Of a stretch of 64,000 bases of DNA, positions 43,105 to 53,744 are shown piece after piece. Within the stretch, counting starts at the first letter, position 1, and each line of letters opens with the position of its first letter. Where the stretch lies: assembly GCA_030765065.1 (NCBI GenBank), contig CM060975.1, positions 197,068,507 to 197,132,506 on the forward strand. Reading direction: 5' to 3'. Source of the DNA: Deroplatys truncata (Eukaryota > Arthropoda > Insecta > Mantodea > Mantidae). The notes beneath the pieces were generated by a model. It saw nothing but the letters and a program-made list of their open reading frames with translations. It did not search any database and was not told the origin of the DNA. The translations under genes and the position numbers were made by a program.

Positions 43105-43194
43105 AAAATATTTATGTTTTTGTGAGACTATGAACCCCTAACTCGAAAATGAAAAATCGGAGGAACACCTAACTTGGTATTTAAGTTCAGTATC
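43105..43194 (-). mobile_element. Repeat H fragment
   Basis: CTAACTCGAAAATGAAAAATCGG and AACTTGGTATTTAAGTTCAG are the minus-strand middle block of H. Joined at both sides to other elements. Confidence 0.6.
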
Positions 43195-43340
43195 TAAAAT
43201 GCAATATGTGGTAAACTGTTTATTAGAAAACCATGTAAGAAAAGAGCGGAAGGCTTATTTAAATGTAAGAGACTTAAGTTTAGAACAATTATTGCATTTT
43301 TTACAGGACATGCTGCTGTGAGAAAGCATTTCACCCTAAT
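43195..43340 (+). pseudogene. LINE L ORF2 fragment
   Basis: Matches 16280-16400 at DNA level (TTTATTAGAAAACCATGTAAG and AGACTT...AGAACAATTATTG). It reads LFIRKPCKKRAE, RTIIAFFTGHAAVRKHF, the post-RNase H tail of ORF2. Ends before the M end motif. Confidence 0.75.
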
Positions 43341-43361
43341 TGTGGGTTCCATTTAAAAAAA
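43341..43361 (+). mobile_element. MITE M end fragment
   Basis: GTGGGTTCCATTTAAAAAAA corresponds to the right end of M at 5752-5771, directly before the H left end as at the 5.7-kb locus. Confidence 0.55.
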
Positions 43362-44252
43362 TCTGATGTGTTACACTCACATGACTTTCTCTACTTCTGT
43401 ACAAACTATTTTTACAAACGTTTATTCTCCATATGCTTCATGTTACTCGATATATCGAGATGTCAATCTTATTGCTAATTTTCTTGTAGATGCAAGGGGA
43501 ACATGGTAGGTTATAAGCGATAGTCAAATATTTTAAGCGCTGGTTGCTATGTGGCGCATTATATTCTGTTTGCATATCCAGGACATAAAAAATTGAATAA
43601 CGAATTTGATATAAAGTATAAGTATTGGAAAATTTAAGGAAATAGCAAGCAATATCCCGAAGATGGTTCACTCAACTAAAAAAAATGTATATGACATAAA
43701 TTGTGTATTTTAACGCGATCTACATTTTTTGTGTAGTAAACTTTTGTCTATCTCTTATGGTTTACCAGTTATGCAAAAGTCGTTCACAATAAAGAATACT
43801 TTTGGAAACATTCCCAGGAAATTCAAGATATACATTTTATTTGTCATAAAAATATCTTAAACATATGATAGTTTAATCAAAATCGTTAGAGCAATTTTTG
43901 AGAAAATTAAAATTTTCGAAAAATCTTCCATGTAAAGGGTACTCTGGGGTGGAGGAATTTTCTTGAAAACCTTCGTGTCGCATCCTTGGAAGATACTGAA
44001 CCCAAATACCAAGTTTGGTGTTTATCCGACTGTTCGTTTCTGAGTTATGCTGTTCACAGACACACACACAGACAGACACACAGACACACACACAGACAGA
44101 CACACAGACACACACACGGACATGATTCCAAAAATGCTTTTTTTGACTTTCGGGGGTCTCAAAACATGTATTTCCGGTGAAATCTCGGTATCGAATTTTT
44201 GGGTGGAATACAATACTTCCCCTACTTACTATACGTAGTAGAGAAAGTAAAA
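43362..44252 (+). mobile_element. Repeat H, full copy in a second M-H-P unit
   Basis: About 890 bp, left end TCTGATGTGTTACAC, CACAGACAGA microsatellite at about 44058-44118, hairpin, and GTAGAGAAAGTAAAAA. It is followed by the P right arm exactly as at 6660/6661. Confidence 0.85.
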
Positions 44253-44407
44253 ATTAAATTGGCCCTTATATAACAATCACAACGTCCTCCAAACAAAACA
44301 CGATTTATGGAATTTATTTTCCCCCATAATATCAAGCAACTTTTATTAAAGGCATTTCTTTCTACAGCGCTTATTTTTGGAAATATTGTACAGTCTCAAC
44401 TGTATAT
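44253..44407 (+). mobile_element. Element P right arm
   Basis: TCACAACGTCCTCCAAA, TAATATCAAGCAACTTTTAT and TTTTTGGAAATATTGTACAG match 6686-6800 in order. It is cut shortly before the P terminus. Confidence 0.75.
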
Positions 44408-45080
44408 AGAATCATTAGCATTTAGCGTATCAATCTTCTTACAACTCTTTCTAAGAATATTTATCGTAAAAAAGAAGAAGAAAATTGATAAAATCCTCTT
44501 AAATGCTTATAAAGGAGGAGTTTTCATGAAGTTTTATTTGCCGAAAGAGAAGGGAAATCCCCTCGATGAAAGTTTTTTGTTATTTTCTGCAGCATCATAC
44601 GCCTCTATGGGTTTGCGGTTTACGATTTGCGAACCACATTTTGTACCGCAGTTCCCACATTATTGTACATAATTCAAGCACTTTAACGTGAATATAAAAT
44701 CTCGAGGACAATGCTCCACCCATCAGGACGTAAAAGTTGTAAGTTTTAAACTGCTCTCCTCTTTAGCATTTTGAAGGGTCTCGGTCTCGTTCCAAGGCAA
44801 ACTTTTGGAAGAGCAGTTCGTGTGTTACGGCCATAACGACTCAGGGTGAAGAGTGCAGCATAACAATAGCTCATCGTCTGGCGCAACCCTCCCCTAGACA
44901 TGTGTTATGACTGTCGCTAAAGTGTCAGGGCAGTGAATGTCTGGAGGGTGGCGGCGAGAGGGGTGACTGACCCCGACAGTTTTTTGTTATTACTTTTGAG
45001 TATGTGGGCTGCTCGTAAAGTTACACTCCACCAGAACTTCAGGATACAGTTAAAGAAATAATTGTTATAAAAATATATAT
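44408..45080. other. No gene recognised
   Basis: Low-copy DNA with a GC-richer patch at about 44870-44985 (TGGAGGGTGGCGGCGAGAGG). No domain in available frames. Confidence 0.4.
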
Positions 45081-45084
45081 AGAC

Positions 45085-45190
45085 TTCCTCTGTGCTCCAA
45101 TGCTCAGCATTCTGATTGGAGGTCCTGGGTTCGATTCCGGCAGGGGCAGGAAGTGTTCTTTAACTAGAATCATTCCCTGTCCTCCGTAGA
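45085..45190 (+). mobile_element. SINE S2 copy
   Basis: tRNA-like head with GGTCCTGGGTTCGATTCCGG (45121-45140), then TTCTTTAACTAGAATCATTC matching 7080-7095. Adjacent to repeat Q. Confidence 0.6.
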
Positions 45191-45194
45191 GTCT

Positions 45195-45293
45195 GTAACG
45201 GTGGTGGCTACTGCATAAGACGAAAAATCACGTGGGCACCCTAACTTTTGAAACCTTGCGGACTTTTTTTTTTCTACTTTCTTTTCTTTGAAT
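45195..45293 (+). repeat. Repeat Q, piece 1 of a broken copy
   Basis: GTGGTGGCTACTGCATAAGA ... ACCCTAACTTTTGAAACCTTG, ending TTTTCTTTGAATG, aligns with 52934-53020. An S1 SINE then intervenes. Confidence 0.65.
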
Positions 45294-46040
45294 GCTATGG
45301 TTTCTTCCAGCTCCCAAATTTTCTGTTCCCTCCATTTCATTCCATTCATCATGACGATAGTGTCGACGATGGTGTTTCGGTGCAGCGTGGCAGCGAAAAA
45401 GCATAATCTGTGTAAACTCTCTTCTTTGGACGTTGGACACCCTCTGTGTGGGGTGAGGTCCCTGGTTTGCCTGTTCGTCTGCGGGGGTGTCTACATCTGG
45501 AAACTTAGGGACCCTATCATTGCTGAAACGTTGCTCCTGGACCGGCCACCCGGTATCTTCTGGCCTCATCCTTCTTCTCGGAGACGTCCCCTCGCGGGGC
45601 GTGGGTACTGTGTTTGACTATGTTTAGCTATGACCTTGTAGTTGACGTAAGCGAACTTGAGCCAGCGCTGTATTGTTCTTCCCTATCGCTCTATTGTTTT
45701 ATACCTTGTCCTAAACGTACTTATCTTTTCTTTCCCGAAAATAAATATTACGCAAAGTAGCATCAGTAATACATTAATTAACGCGTCAAACAAAACAAAT
45801 ATGATCATACTTTCAATAACTAAACCTGAAAACCCTGGTATATTTAAAAGAATATAATTATGACCATTAACATGTGAAACTGCACTTGTTGATAATACTT
45901 CTGAACTGCTGGTGTTACACTATTTGCATCGTAGGCAAGAAGCTCTCGTCCACTGAACGCTTGCAGTTTAAGGACAAAGTCATTCTCCTGAGTCAACCAC
46001 AGTATCCACTCTGGTTTGGTGCCGAATCCCCTCCGTAAAT
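45294..46040 (+). mobile_element. SINE S1, tail type a, headless and interrupted
   Basis: Core and tail a at 45294-45610: CCAAATTTTCTGTTCCCTCC, GTGTCGACGATGGTGTTTCG, GTTTGCCTGTTCGTCTGCGG, ATCTGGAAACTTAGGGACCC. About 390 bp of unrelated DNA follows. The terminal block TTGGTGCCGAATCCCCTCCG reappears at 46017. So the SINE sits in Q and was itself interrupted. Confidence 0.7.
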
Positions 46041-46041
46041 A

Positions 46042-46200
46042 GAAGATAAGATAAGATAAAATGTGTAATTTAAAATCTATGGCGTTTAAATCTACCGAGC
46101 TGTTCTAAACTGGATGAAACAGGGACCCTAAAACATCTTGATTTGTGCAGGTTTTAAGGAGCTTCTGCCATGCTCATGCAAAAAGGAGGTATTTGAGAGA
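46042..46200 (+). repeat. Repeat Q, piece 2
   Basis: TAATTTAAAATCTATGGCG, TTTAAATCTACCGAGC, AACAGGGACCCTAAAACATC match 53039-53128. Confidence 0.7.
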
Positions 46201-46204
46201 TAGG

Positions 46205-46685
46205 CCTTTACGAGCGTAAATAGTTATAATTATTTCTTTGTTTTATGTTTTTCCCTTACACATAACTTTCAAGATTTGTTATGTGAAATTAGTTAACAAG
46301 ATGTTAAGTTGATGACTACATTTTAGATTGCTTCCCTATGGGAAATGCAAACTAATGCACTTAGAAATTTTTGCTTTAATGCACCATTGTTTTTGCAAAA
46401 TAAGCTTTGATGATTTATTTAGTATAAAGGTGATGTTTAAGACTAAGGTTAATTAATACATGAGCTATATGTTCAAAATAAAATAAAGAAAAAAAGAAAA
46501 TTCGTAAGCCCGTTTCCTCTATTCATTCCTTTGTCCTCTGCAGCAATAGCTATTCGTAGCTTTTTGGACTCTTGCAGAATCACGACGTTAGCAACGACTT
46601 GTATTTTCAATACATGGCGATTTACGCGACTTTGTGTTAGTAGACTGTGAAGAGAACCATAGGTGTATATTGCTCAATTGAGGGG
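46205..46685. other. Inserted DNA within Q, nothing recognised
   Basis: AT-rich with AATAAAATAAAGAAAAAAAG near 46485. No recognised element. Confidence 0.4.
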
Positions 46686-46689
46686 GACA

Positions 46690-47155
46690 TCTCGCGACTT
46701 ACAGGGATCTATTGTGCCTATCACACCCCAAGACGAAGGGATGAAGAGAAGGAACCACACAGGAGACAGACAGGCCACAGAGACACGCGGAAAACATTAA
46801 CATTTCCAGCTGGCAGATCCGTCCCACTGCTGGAGTCGCCGAGAGAGGACCATGAACGACCCACCAATCGAACAGCCCTCTGGCATCCGCGCAGGGAACA
46901 TGCATCCGCGCCATCTGTTTAGCACCGCCATACCCTAGAAACGTACCTGAAAGATGAGAAGGAAAATGGAATGAAAGGGAAATTATGGAAAGGAAATAAT
47001 GGTAGAGAAAAAACCACACCACCATTCGTATGTCGACCCGGAGAAAACACGAAAAACCCATGGGTCAGAGGGGTGGTCGCCGAGGATCGAACCCGGGACC
47101 TCCCGAATGCGAGTAACGAAGAGACCATAAAAATCGTTTGAGCTATCGGTGCAAT
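46690..47155 (-). mobile_element. SINE S1, tail type b, full length
   Basis: Minus strand. Head at the right (GGATCGAACCCGGGACCTCC, 47083-47102, and CGAATGCGAGT), core (CCCATGGGTCAGAGGGGTGG, TCGACCCGGAGAAAACACG), AAATGGAATGAAAGG, and tail b to the left (CGCCATACCCTAGAAACG, GATCCGTCCCACTGCTGG, ACACCCCAAGACGAAGGG). About 465 bp. Confidence 0.85.
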
Positions 47156-47261
47156 GTAACCGTCGTAATGCATACAGAACTTAGAGTAAACAAAGAAAAC
47201 AGTTTTGCTAAACTGATTTCCTGGAGTAACATAATACCTAATGGGCCAAATACATACAGGC

Positions 47262-47715
47262 TGTGCACACTTGAAGAAATGCACTAGCGCGGGAAGCTTT
47301 TTCCGCGCTCTGTTTCCACTATCAAACAATTTAACGTCAATTAGATGGTAGTTTACTACGGCAGAATACGAGTCCCTGTAGCAGAAATGGATAACATCCA
47401 TAAACGCAGTACTTGTTACGGTTTCTCCACATCATCCATATTCTCAACTACAATTTAATTTAACATTACCTACTTCGTTCTTGCCCTAACATAGTGTACT
47501 TAATTAGGTACACAATAACAAACATCCATAAAAACAACCCTTTTTTTCGTCAGACAAGTTCTGCATTATTATTGTTACTACCATTAATTAGCAGCTGCAT
47601 TTTATCAATTTGTTCAAAACCATAACTACGAAGCAGCAGATGCTATTTCATAATTTTTAAAATTTGGTGAACAACCAAAATGAAAACTCACAAATCGCTA
47701 TTGGCCTGGAGCTAT
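47262..47715 (+). repeat. Repeat Q, piece 3
   Basis: Collinear with 53226-53640: TTTCCACTATCAAACAATTT, GTTTACTACGGCAGAATACG, CTCAACTACAATTTAATTT, CGTCAGACAAGTTCTGCATT, ATCAATTTGTTCAAAACC, GATGCTATTTCATAATTTT. Diverged by perhaps a quarter of positions; an old copy. Confidence 0.75.
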
Positions 47716-47859
47716 GTTTGAGAGTGTGTTTAAAAGCGAAAACCAATTTAAAAAAGCAAAGTTAAGAAGCCCTACAGTTCAGGGAGTAAAAACTAAATTA
47801 GTTGTTTCTCAAGTCAAAGCACCGGATATGATCATAAAAGTTAAAGGGGGATGTTTTAG

Positions 47860-48459
47860 GACCCTGGATACAAAAACTTCATTTTTACAAAACGGTCCGT
47901 ATGTGTATGTGTGTGTGTGCGTGTGTGTGTGTGTCTGTGAACAACATAACTCAAAAATGAAAAGTTGGACCAATACCAAAATTCATATCAAGTTCAGAAT
48001 CTTCCAAAGTTGCGACATGAAGATTTTCAAGAAAATCCCCACCCTAATTACCCTTTACATGGAACATTTTTCAAAAATTTTGATTTTCTAAAAGTGGCTC
48101 GATTTTTTTTTTTTTTTTTTTTTTTTGTGGCTTCAGCCATTTCCAGATATCCGTTATTAATGGTTCGAATTGTTCAATACTTCTGTCATTCCTTTCAAGG
48201 CCTTTTGATATTCCGTTGTTTCTCGCGATTGCACGCAAAGAGTATGGAAATTTAAGGCCGAGTATAGCGTTCAGTTCTTAAAATTTGACTGTTGTCTTCC
48301 CTTTGTATCTAATACAAAAGTGCAATACAGCTATTTACGGAAAGGTTTAGTTCGATTAAAATGAAGTAGATAAGAAAATAAACTTTCATAAGAATAATTG
48401 TAATACCCACTAATAAGTGATAGAGGGTAGAGAAGGTCATGTGAATGTAACACAACAGA
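47860..48459 (-). mobile_element. Repeat H, core replaced by poly-T
   Basis: 3' conserved half with a GTGTGTGTGC microsatellite at about 47903-47935. A run of 24 T (48103-48126) then replaces the middle of the core, followed by the left half to GTGAATGTAACACAACAGA. The 3' terminal block itself is eroded. Confidence 0.75.
48103..48126. repeat. Poly-T run
   Basis: 24 consecutive T at the internal deletion point of the H copy, where other copies have GTGGCATCAGCC preceded by A/T-rich DNA. Confidence 0.95.
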
Positions 48460-48479
48460 ATTATTTTCCTCTTGAAGTT

Positions 48480-48660
48480 TAACGTCTTTTAACCCGGTAG
48501 GTCATATCGGGCGACAAATGAATGAAACAGGTGAAGTGATGTTCAAACGAGCCCTGGTCCTTAGAGCTTAAGATTACCCGAACATTCGTCCTCTTAGGAT
48601 ACGGGAAAACCTCGGAAAATCCTTACCCCAGTAACTCACCCTAACCGAGATTCGAACTGA
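48480..48660 (-). mobile_element. SINE S5, tRNA-like head at right
   Basis: On the minus strand: box-B-like CAGTTCGAATCTCGG (near 48646-48660), then GGTGAGTTACTGGGG, AGGATTTTCCGAGGTTTTCC, and a body with CTCTAAGGACCAGGGC. Structured like the tRNA-derived SINEs here but not matching S1-S4. Confidence 0.5.
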
Positions 48661-48684
48661 TGTCACTCTTCTTCTTGTTAATAG

Positions 48685-49240
48685 AGATAAAAATTCAATA
48701 CACATTTTGTTGTAGGCAGAAAGAAGGATAGTGTAGGCAAAAGCGATTTTTTTCGGAAATAGTTAAGGCTATGAAACATTTTGTCATAAATTGTGTGCTT
48801 TAAAAAATCAACATTTTTTTGTGTAGCAAGAATGCCTCTAGCTCTTATGGTTCACCAGTAATACAAAAGTAATGCAGAAAAACAAAAAACTTGACAGGTT
48901 ATTCCCAGAAAATTCAATATATTGTTTATTTTTCATCCAAATATTTTTACATATTCGGCATTTTAATGAAAATCCTTAGAGCCTTTTTCTTTGAAAATCA
49001 AATACAACGAAACATTTTCCAATGTGGTTTGAAATGGAGGGATTTTCTTGAAAATCCTGTGTCGCAACTTCGGAAATAATGAACTTAAGTACCAAGTTGG
49101 GTGCTCATCGGATTTTTTTGTTTTTGAGCTATGATTTCACAAACACTCACAGAAGATACACGGGGCTTTGCAACATTATTTCTGGTGAATCTCGATATAA
49201 GTTTTTGAGTGAAATAGAATTCTGGGTAGAGAAATTAAAA
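48685..49240 (+). mobile_element. Repeat H, very old copy
   Basis: Collinear but heavily diverged: GTGCTTTAAAAAATCAAC, GTTATTCCCAGAAAATTCAA, GGGATTTTCTTGAAAATCC, TACCAAGTTGGGTGCTCAT, CTGGGTAGAGAAATTAAAA. Confidence 0.6.
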
Positions 49241-49309
49241 TATCCATTTCTACAACTAATTAAGTCGATAATGTACTAAAACGACCAACATTATGAGCTT
49301 ATAGTTTGT

Positions 49310-49680
49310 ATTTTACTTTCCTTACCGCTTCCCTATGGTAGGTAGGAAGAATATTGCATTTCACTCAGAAATTAGAAATCGAAAGATACCCAATAAGTCT
49401 AGCATCCTCCAAGGATGCAACACGAAGATTTACGCAAAAATTCCTCCACCACAGACTACTTTTTACATTGAAAGTGTTTCATTACTTTTATTTTCTTAAA
49501 AATGACTGTAAGGATTTTGTTTAGAATATCATATTTTTGACATGTTGACTAGAGGAATAAAATGTAGGTATATTTTGAATTTTCCGTGTTAAAGCCCCTT
49601 CATTCTGATTGGATTTTGTATAAATATGAAACGGTAAGAGACGTCCTGTTGTTTGTCAGAATTTTCCAATATTTCAACCT
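49310..49680 (-). mobile_element. Repeat H, old partial copy
   Basis: TTTTACTTTCCTTACCGC 3' end, TATTGCATTTCACTCAGAAA, AAGGATGCAACACGAAG, TTTCTTAAAAATGACTG, fading out in the core. No microsatellite. Confidence 0.6.
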
Positions 49681-49915
49681 ACATGCCTTTGTTCTTTTGT
49701 TTCTCAATAGCTCATACAAAGGCCATTCAAACTTTCAAGTTCGGAATACATACAATGAGCTTGTTTTTAAACTCTTGACTGTCGTACTAGCGTTCTATAT
49801 AGGCACAACAGTATATGCTGCGTACTGGAATCATTTATCATGATTAAAAGGGAGTAGATAATTGAGAATTTTTACGAAACATTTATAGAACACATACGAA
49901 AGTAAACAATAATGG
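49681..49915. other. No feature recognised
   Basis: AT-rich spacer. Confidence 0.4.
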
Positions 49916-49917
49916 GT

Positions 49918-50482
49918 AGAGAGGTGGCGAACGAGGTGACGCCGCGGTAACGTGTGGACTCGCATTTGGGAGATCCCGGATTCGATCCCCGGCGAACGCC
50001 CACTCTGACCCATGGGTTTTTCGTGGTTTCCAAGGTCGGCAGGAAATGCTGAGGTGGATCATCTTCTACCACGACTCTCCTGGCCCTAATTCCTGCCCCA
50101 TCATCTTCCTTGTCATCTGTTTCAGGGTTGGGACCAAGAGACGGTGTTCGGCGGGGTGCGGCTGGACGGTGGCTATGCGCTTTCTGGAGGTTTTCTCCCG
50201 ACGTCGTCTCTGAGTGCTTTCGGGAAGGCGCTCCTTCGGGGACCCCCCGGATGCTAGGGACACAATGGGTGGGCTCGGGCAGCGTTGGAGATGTTCAGTC
50301 TGGGAACATTAGATACCCCGTACGTGCTTGCACCCGTCGTCAGCCACATCTGGTCGTCCTTCAGGTCTCTTCCCTGATCCCTCCCTCCCAGGGGCCACGG
50401 TAGAAACACAAGGTGCCGGATGGCCTGCGTGCGGTGCACTGTCCAGGTTTCGGGGGTCCTCCGTCCGTCAGTACCCTTACCT
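49918..50482 (+). mobile_element. SINE S1, tail type c, full length
   Basis: Head (ACGAGGTGACGCCGCGG, GTGGACTCGCATTTGGGAG, box B GGATTCGATCCCCGG), core (CCCATGGGTTTTTCGTGG, AAGGTCGGCAGGAAATGCTG), CATCATCTTCCTTGTCATC, tail c (GGGTTGGGACCAAGAGACG, GGTGCGGCTGGACGGTGG, GGGAACATTAGATACCCC, GGTTTCGGGGGTCCTCCG, ending CCCTTACCTATAA). The last part, from 50296, is copied at 51451. Confidence 0.85.
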
Positions 50483-50660
50483 ATAATGTGATTATAACAC
50501 ATCAGATTCTGCCATAAAAACTAAGTTCTTTGTCTATATAACATTTAAGTCGATGATGATGACGGGGGAAGGAGCTTCCTGCCCGATGGAACGTAAAAAC
50601 CCATGGGGATTGCCATTTCGACTAGGAAATCAGAATTGCGTTCAATCGAATTGGATATAT
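50296..50660 (+). repeat. 365-bp direct duplication, copy 1
   Basis: Begins in the S1 tail (CAGTCTGGGAACATTAG), passes a 27-bp H-end-like remnant (TTATAACACATCAGATT near 50497) and continues into non-SINE DNA (GTCGATGATGATGACGGG, CTTCCTGCCCGATGGAACG) to TTGGATATAT. Copy 2 at 51451-51814 is about 95% identical by eye. Confidence 0.85.
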
Positions 50661-51282
50661 CGATTGGGGGCTGGTGACTGCGGTTCCTGGTCGACCCTAT
50701 CCATATGTCACTTTCTATCTACCATGCCAAAGTGCAATCAGAAGGGTATTGAACGATACACAATTACATCACAAAATTTTGGAGAAATGAATTCTCAGTA
50801 AATTGCTTTATTAGATTAATGTCAAAATTAGCTTTCATATAAGTTGCTGACAACAGTACCAAATCATGCTGAGGTTAACGATACTGACCAGTTATGTCTG
50901 GTTATTAATCATTTTAAACACAAAATTTGTAAAATAGTTATAAATATGTAATGTTTCATGAATATCAAGTGAACTAGTCATATGTGGCTGAGGAAATTCT
51001 ATAAAGGAACTTTGTGGGAAACAAATTGTAAACATGTGACTTTCCTACCAACGTCAAATTAGTTGTACTAAATATTTTTAAACATGAACTTCTGTAAGCA
51101 TGCAGTATTTTATGCAGAACATCAAATAAACAAGTCACGTTAGGTTATGAATAATTTTAAGCATCAACTTAGTATAAAATACTTGTAAACATCGGCATTC
51201 ATATATGATCGAACCCACCCTTAACTCTCCTAGGCTGGATGATAAGTCATTTCATGCTAAATCGACAAATGGAAACAACAGC

Positions 51283-51318
<36 letters not shown>

Positions 51319-51450
51319 CGTAATAATAATTGCAGCACCTTTTCTGATTTTGGTAGGTGAATAATACTAATCTTCTAGACTCCAAAAGCTAACAAAATTT
51401 ACCCTTTTATGTACAGCAGAATCTTTATATTATAAATACCCAAAAGTTGT
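50661..51450. other. Spacer between duplication copies
   Basis: AT-rich. Holds an (AAT)n microsatellite near its right end; otherwise nothing recognised. Confidence 0.45.
51283..51330. repeat. (AAT)n microsatellite
   Basis: About 15 AAT units with one CG interruption. Confidence 0.9.
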
Positions 51451-51814
51451 CAGTCTGGGAACATTAGATACCCCGTACGTGCTTGCGCCCGTCGTCAACA
51501 CATCTGGTCGCCCTTCCGGTCTCTCCCCTGATCTCTCCATTACAGGGGCCACGGTAGAAGTACAAGGTGCCGGATGGCCTGCGTGCGGTGCACTGCCCCG
51601 GTTTCGGGGGTCCTCCGTCCGTCAGTACCCTTACCTTTAATGTGATTATAACACATCAGATTCTGCCATAAAAACTAAGTTCTTTGTCTATATAGCATTT
51701 AAGTCGATGATGATGACGGGGGGAGGAGCTTCCTGCCCGATGGAACGTAAAAACCCATGGGGATTGCCATTTCGACTAGGAAATCAGAACTGCGTTCAAT
51801 CGAATTGGATATAT
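51451..51814 (+). repeat. 365-bp direct duplication, copy 2
   Basis: Same order and nearly the same sequence as 50296-50660, including the S1 tail end, H-end remnant and unique flank. Both edges are abrupt. Because it includes DNA outside the SINE, it is a segmental duplication and not a new SINE insertion. Confidence 0.85.
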
Positions 51815-52130
51815 TATTACTATAAAATTAATTAAGATTACCAAGTACATTTGCTGGGGTGTATTTGCAAGCTTAAAGAGAGTACTTTCTTTGAATAAAT
51901 CGTTGCACCCTTATTTAAATTTACAAACTGATTTCTTTCACGGTTTTAGGCAAGAAATACAATGAAATCCGCTTCATCCCGGACACTTTGTCCTAGCGCG
52001 GGCGTATATTAGAATGGTGGTTGCTTGCCTCTGTGACGCCACGAAGGTCATGGGTTCACTGTGAAAGGAAAAGGCAACCTGTTTGTGCTGCGTCGGAGAA
52101 CAAGCTGTCGATGGACTGCTCTTATCTCCA
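51815..52130. other. Mostly unassigned, with a possible S2 head
   Basis: At 52010-52075, a tRNA-like phrase (CTCTGTGACGCCACGAAGG, TCATGGGTTCACTG) resembles the S2 head. It is too diverged for a firm call. Confidence 0.3.
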
Positions 52131-52650
52131 GGTAAAGGTAAAGGTATGTATCACAGAAGGGCCCCTGGAACCGGCGCAGAGCACCGCACACGGACCAGTC
52201 AGCCTATTATGCTTCCAACGTGACCCCTGGGTGGGAGAGATGGGGGGAGAGACCCGAAGGACGACCAGAGCCGGATGCCGACAGGCGAAAGCATGGACAG
52301 GGTCCCCAACGTTTCCAGATAGAAAGCATCCACGACGCGCGGTCCCTGCCCACAAGCCACCAACCTCCAGGGTCCCCTGGAAAGGGAAGAAACCTTTACA
52401 AAGAGCAAGCCCCCGCCCGCCGCAACCGTCGCCTGGCGCTACAGCCCTGAAACAGATGACAAGGAAGATGATGGGTGCAGGAAATGAGAGGAAGGAGAGT
52501 CGTGATAGATGAACCACTCCAGCATTCGCCTGGCGACCCAGGGAAATCACGAAAAACCCATGGCCAGAGTGGACGGTCACCGGGTATCGATCCCGAGACC
52601 TCCCGAATGCGGCCCACAGACGTAAACGCCTGAGCCATCCCGCTCGGTCT
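52131..52650 (-). mobile_element. SINE S1, tail type c, full length
   Basis: Minus strand. Head at the right: GAGCGGGATGGCTCAGGCG, GGCCGCATTCGGGAGG, box B GGGATCGATACCCGG. The core reads GGCCATGGGTTTTTCGTG. Tail c: GGGCTGTAGCGCCAGGCG, ATCTGGAAACGTTGGGGACC, CACCCAGGGGTCACG. It ends with a short (ACCTTT)n repeat at 52131-52145, a SINE-like simple 3' tail. Frames on both strands here are SINE-derived. Confidence 0.85.
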
Positions 52651-52920
52651 TATGTACAGGTAGGTACTCCATACACTAATACCAGTGAACCTCGCAGTGA
52701 ACTGGGACAAAAAGTCGTCTCTAATCATCATAAATCCGAAGAATACGAACTCTGCAAAATATATTACTCTGAATTATAACTGATGAACCTTTGTATATTA
52801 GCAACTCCACTTTTCATAGTAATCTAGGGATTCCGATGCTTCTACAACTCTCCCAGTTAGTTACAAGACTCTACAACTCATTTCTACAACACATTAATCC
52901 TTTACTATAAATATTAACAA
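52651..52920. other. Spacer, nothing recognised
   Basis: AT-rich between S1 and Q. Confidence 0.4.
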
Positions 52921-52924
52921 ATTC

Positions 52925-53640
52925 TGTACCCCGTGGCGGCTGCTTCATTAGAGCACAAGAGCACTTGAACACCCCAACTTTGGACACCTTGTGGATTTAT
53001 TTTTTCTTTGAATGTTATAAAACGTAGAGCATATGAGGTAATTTAAAATCTACAGCGTTTAAATCTACCGCGATATTCCTCTAAACTCGATGAAACATAT
53101 GACAACAGGGTCCCTATGACATCTTGACTAGGGCACATTTTGTGAGTTTCTGCGCATGCGCAACAAGTATGACGTAATTATCTTAGGGTGCCAAATAAGT
53201 ATAGAGGTCGTGCACCCTTCATGTGTGCACACACTGTTTTCACTATCACTACAATTTTACGTCAACGACACTAGGTGGAAGCACACTACGCCATAAGTTA
53301 GATTCACTGTAGCAGAAGTAGGTAATGTGAACAAGCGCGGCAACTTCAGCCGTTTCTCCATAGCATCCACAATTTCAACTACAATTTAATTGCAGTTCTT
53401 GACCTTACAGTGTACTTTATTATGTACACAAAACCAACGTCCACAAAAAACCCTTTCTTTCGTCAGATATGCTATACATTATTATCATTGTTATTAGAAG
53501 CGGCTACAGTTGTATCAATTTGTTCATAATCACAACTATTATGCAGCAGGTGCTATTTCGTATTTTCAGGGCTGTCAGTAAAATTTTGTGATCATCCAAA
53601 ATGTACGCTCACGAGCCGCTCCTGTCTATACTTATTATGC
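52925..53640 (+). repeat. Repeat Q, uninterrupted copy
   Basis: About 715 bp, used as reference for the broken copy at 45195-47715. Landmarks: CCCCGTGGCGGCTGCTTC, CACCTTGTGGATTTATTTTT, ATCTACAGCGTTTAAATC, ACAGGGTCCCTATGACATC, TTTCTGCGCATGCGCAAC, CACTATCACTACAATTTTAC, CAGGTGCTATTTCG. No coding capacity, and no terminal repeats found. Class unknown. Confidence 0.7.
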
Positions 53641-53744
53641 TAACAGAAAATTGAAAAGGAAAAGACCAATAGACTTAGTGTCATAACAGCAAACACCAAT
53701 TGGTATTACCAGTGGGTAACAACCCAAACGCATGTTACACGTTA

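Noticed and set aside
52021-52580. 163- and 152-codon frames as genes
   Set aside because: Both lie over a full S1 SINE on opposite strands; GC-rich SINE sequence leaves open frames by chance.
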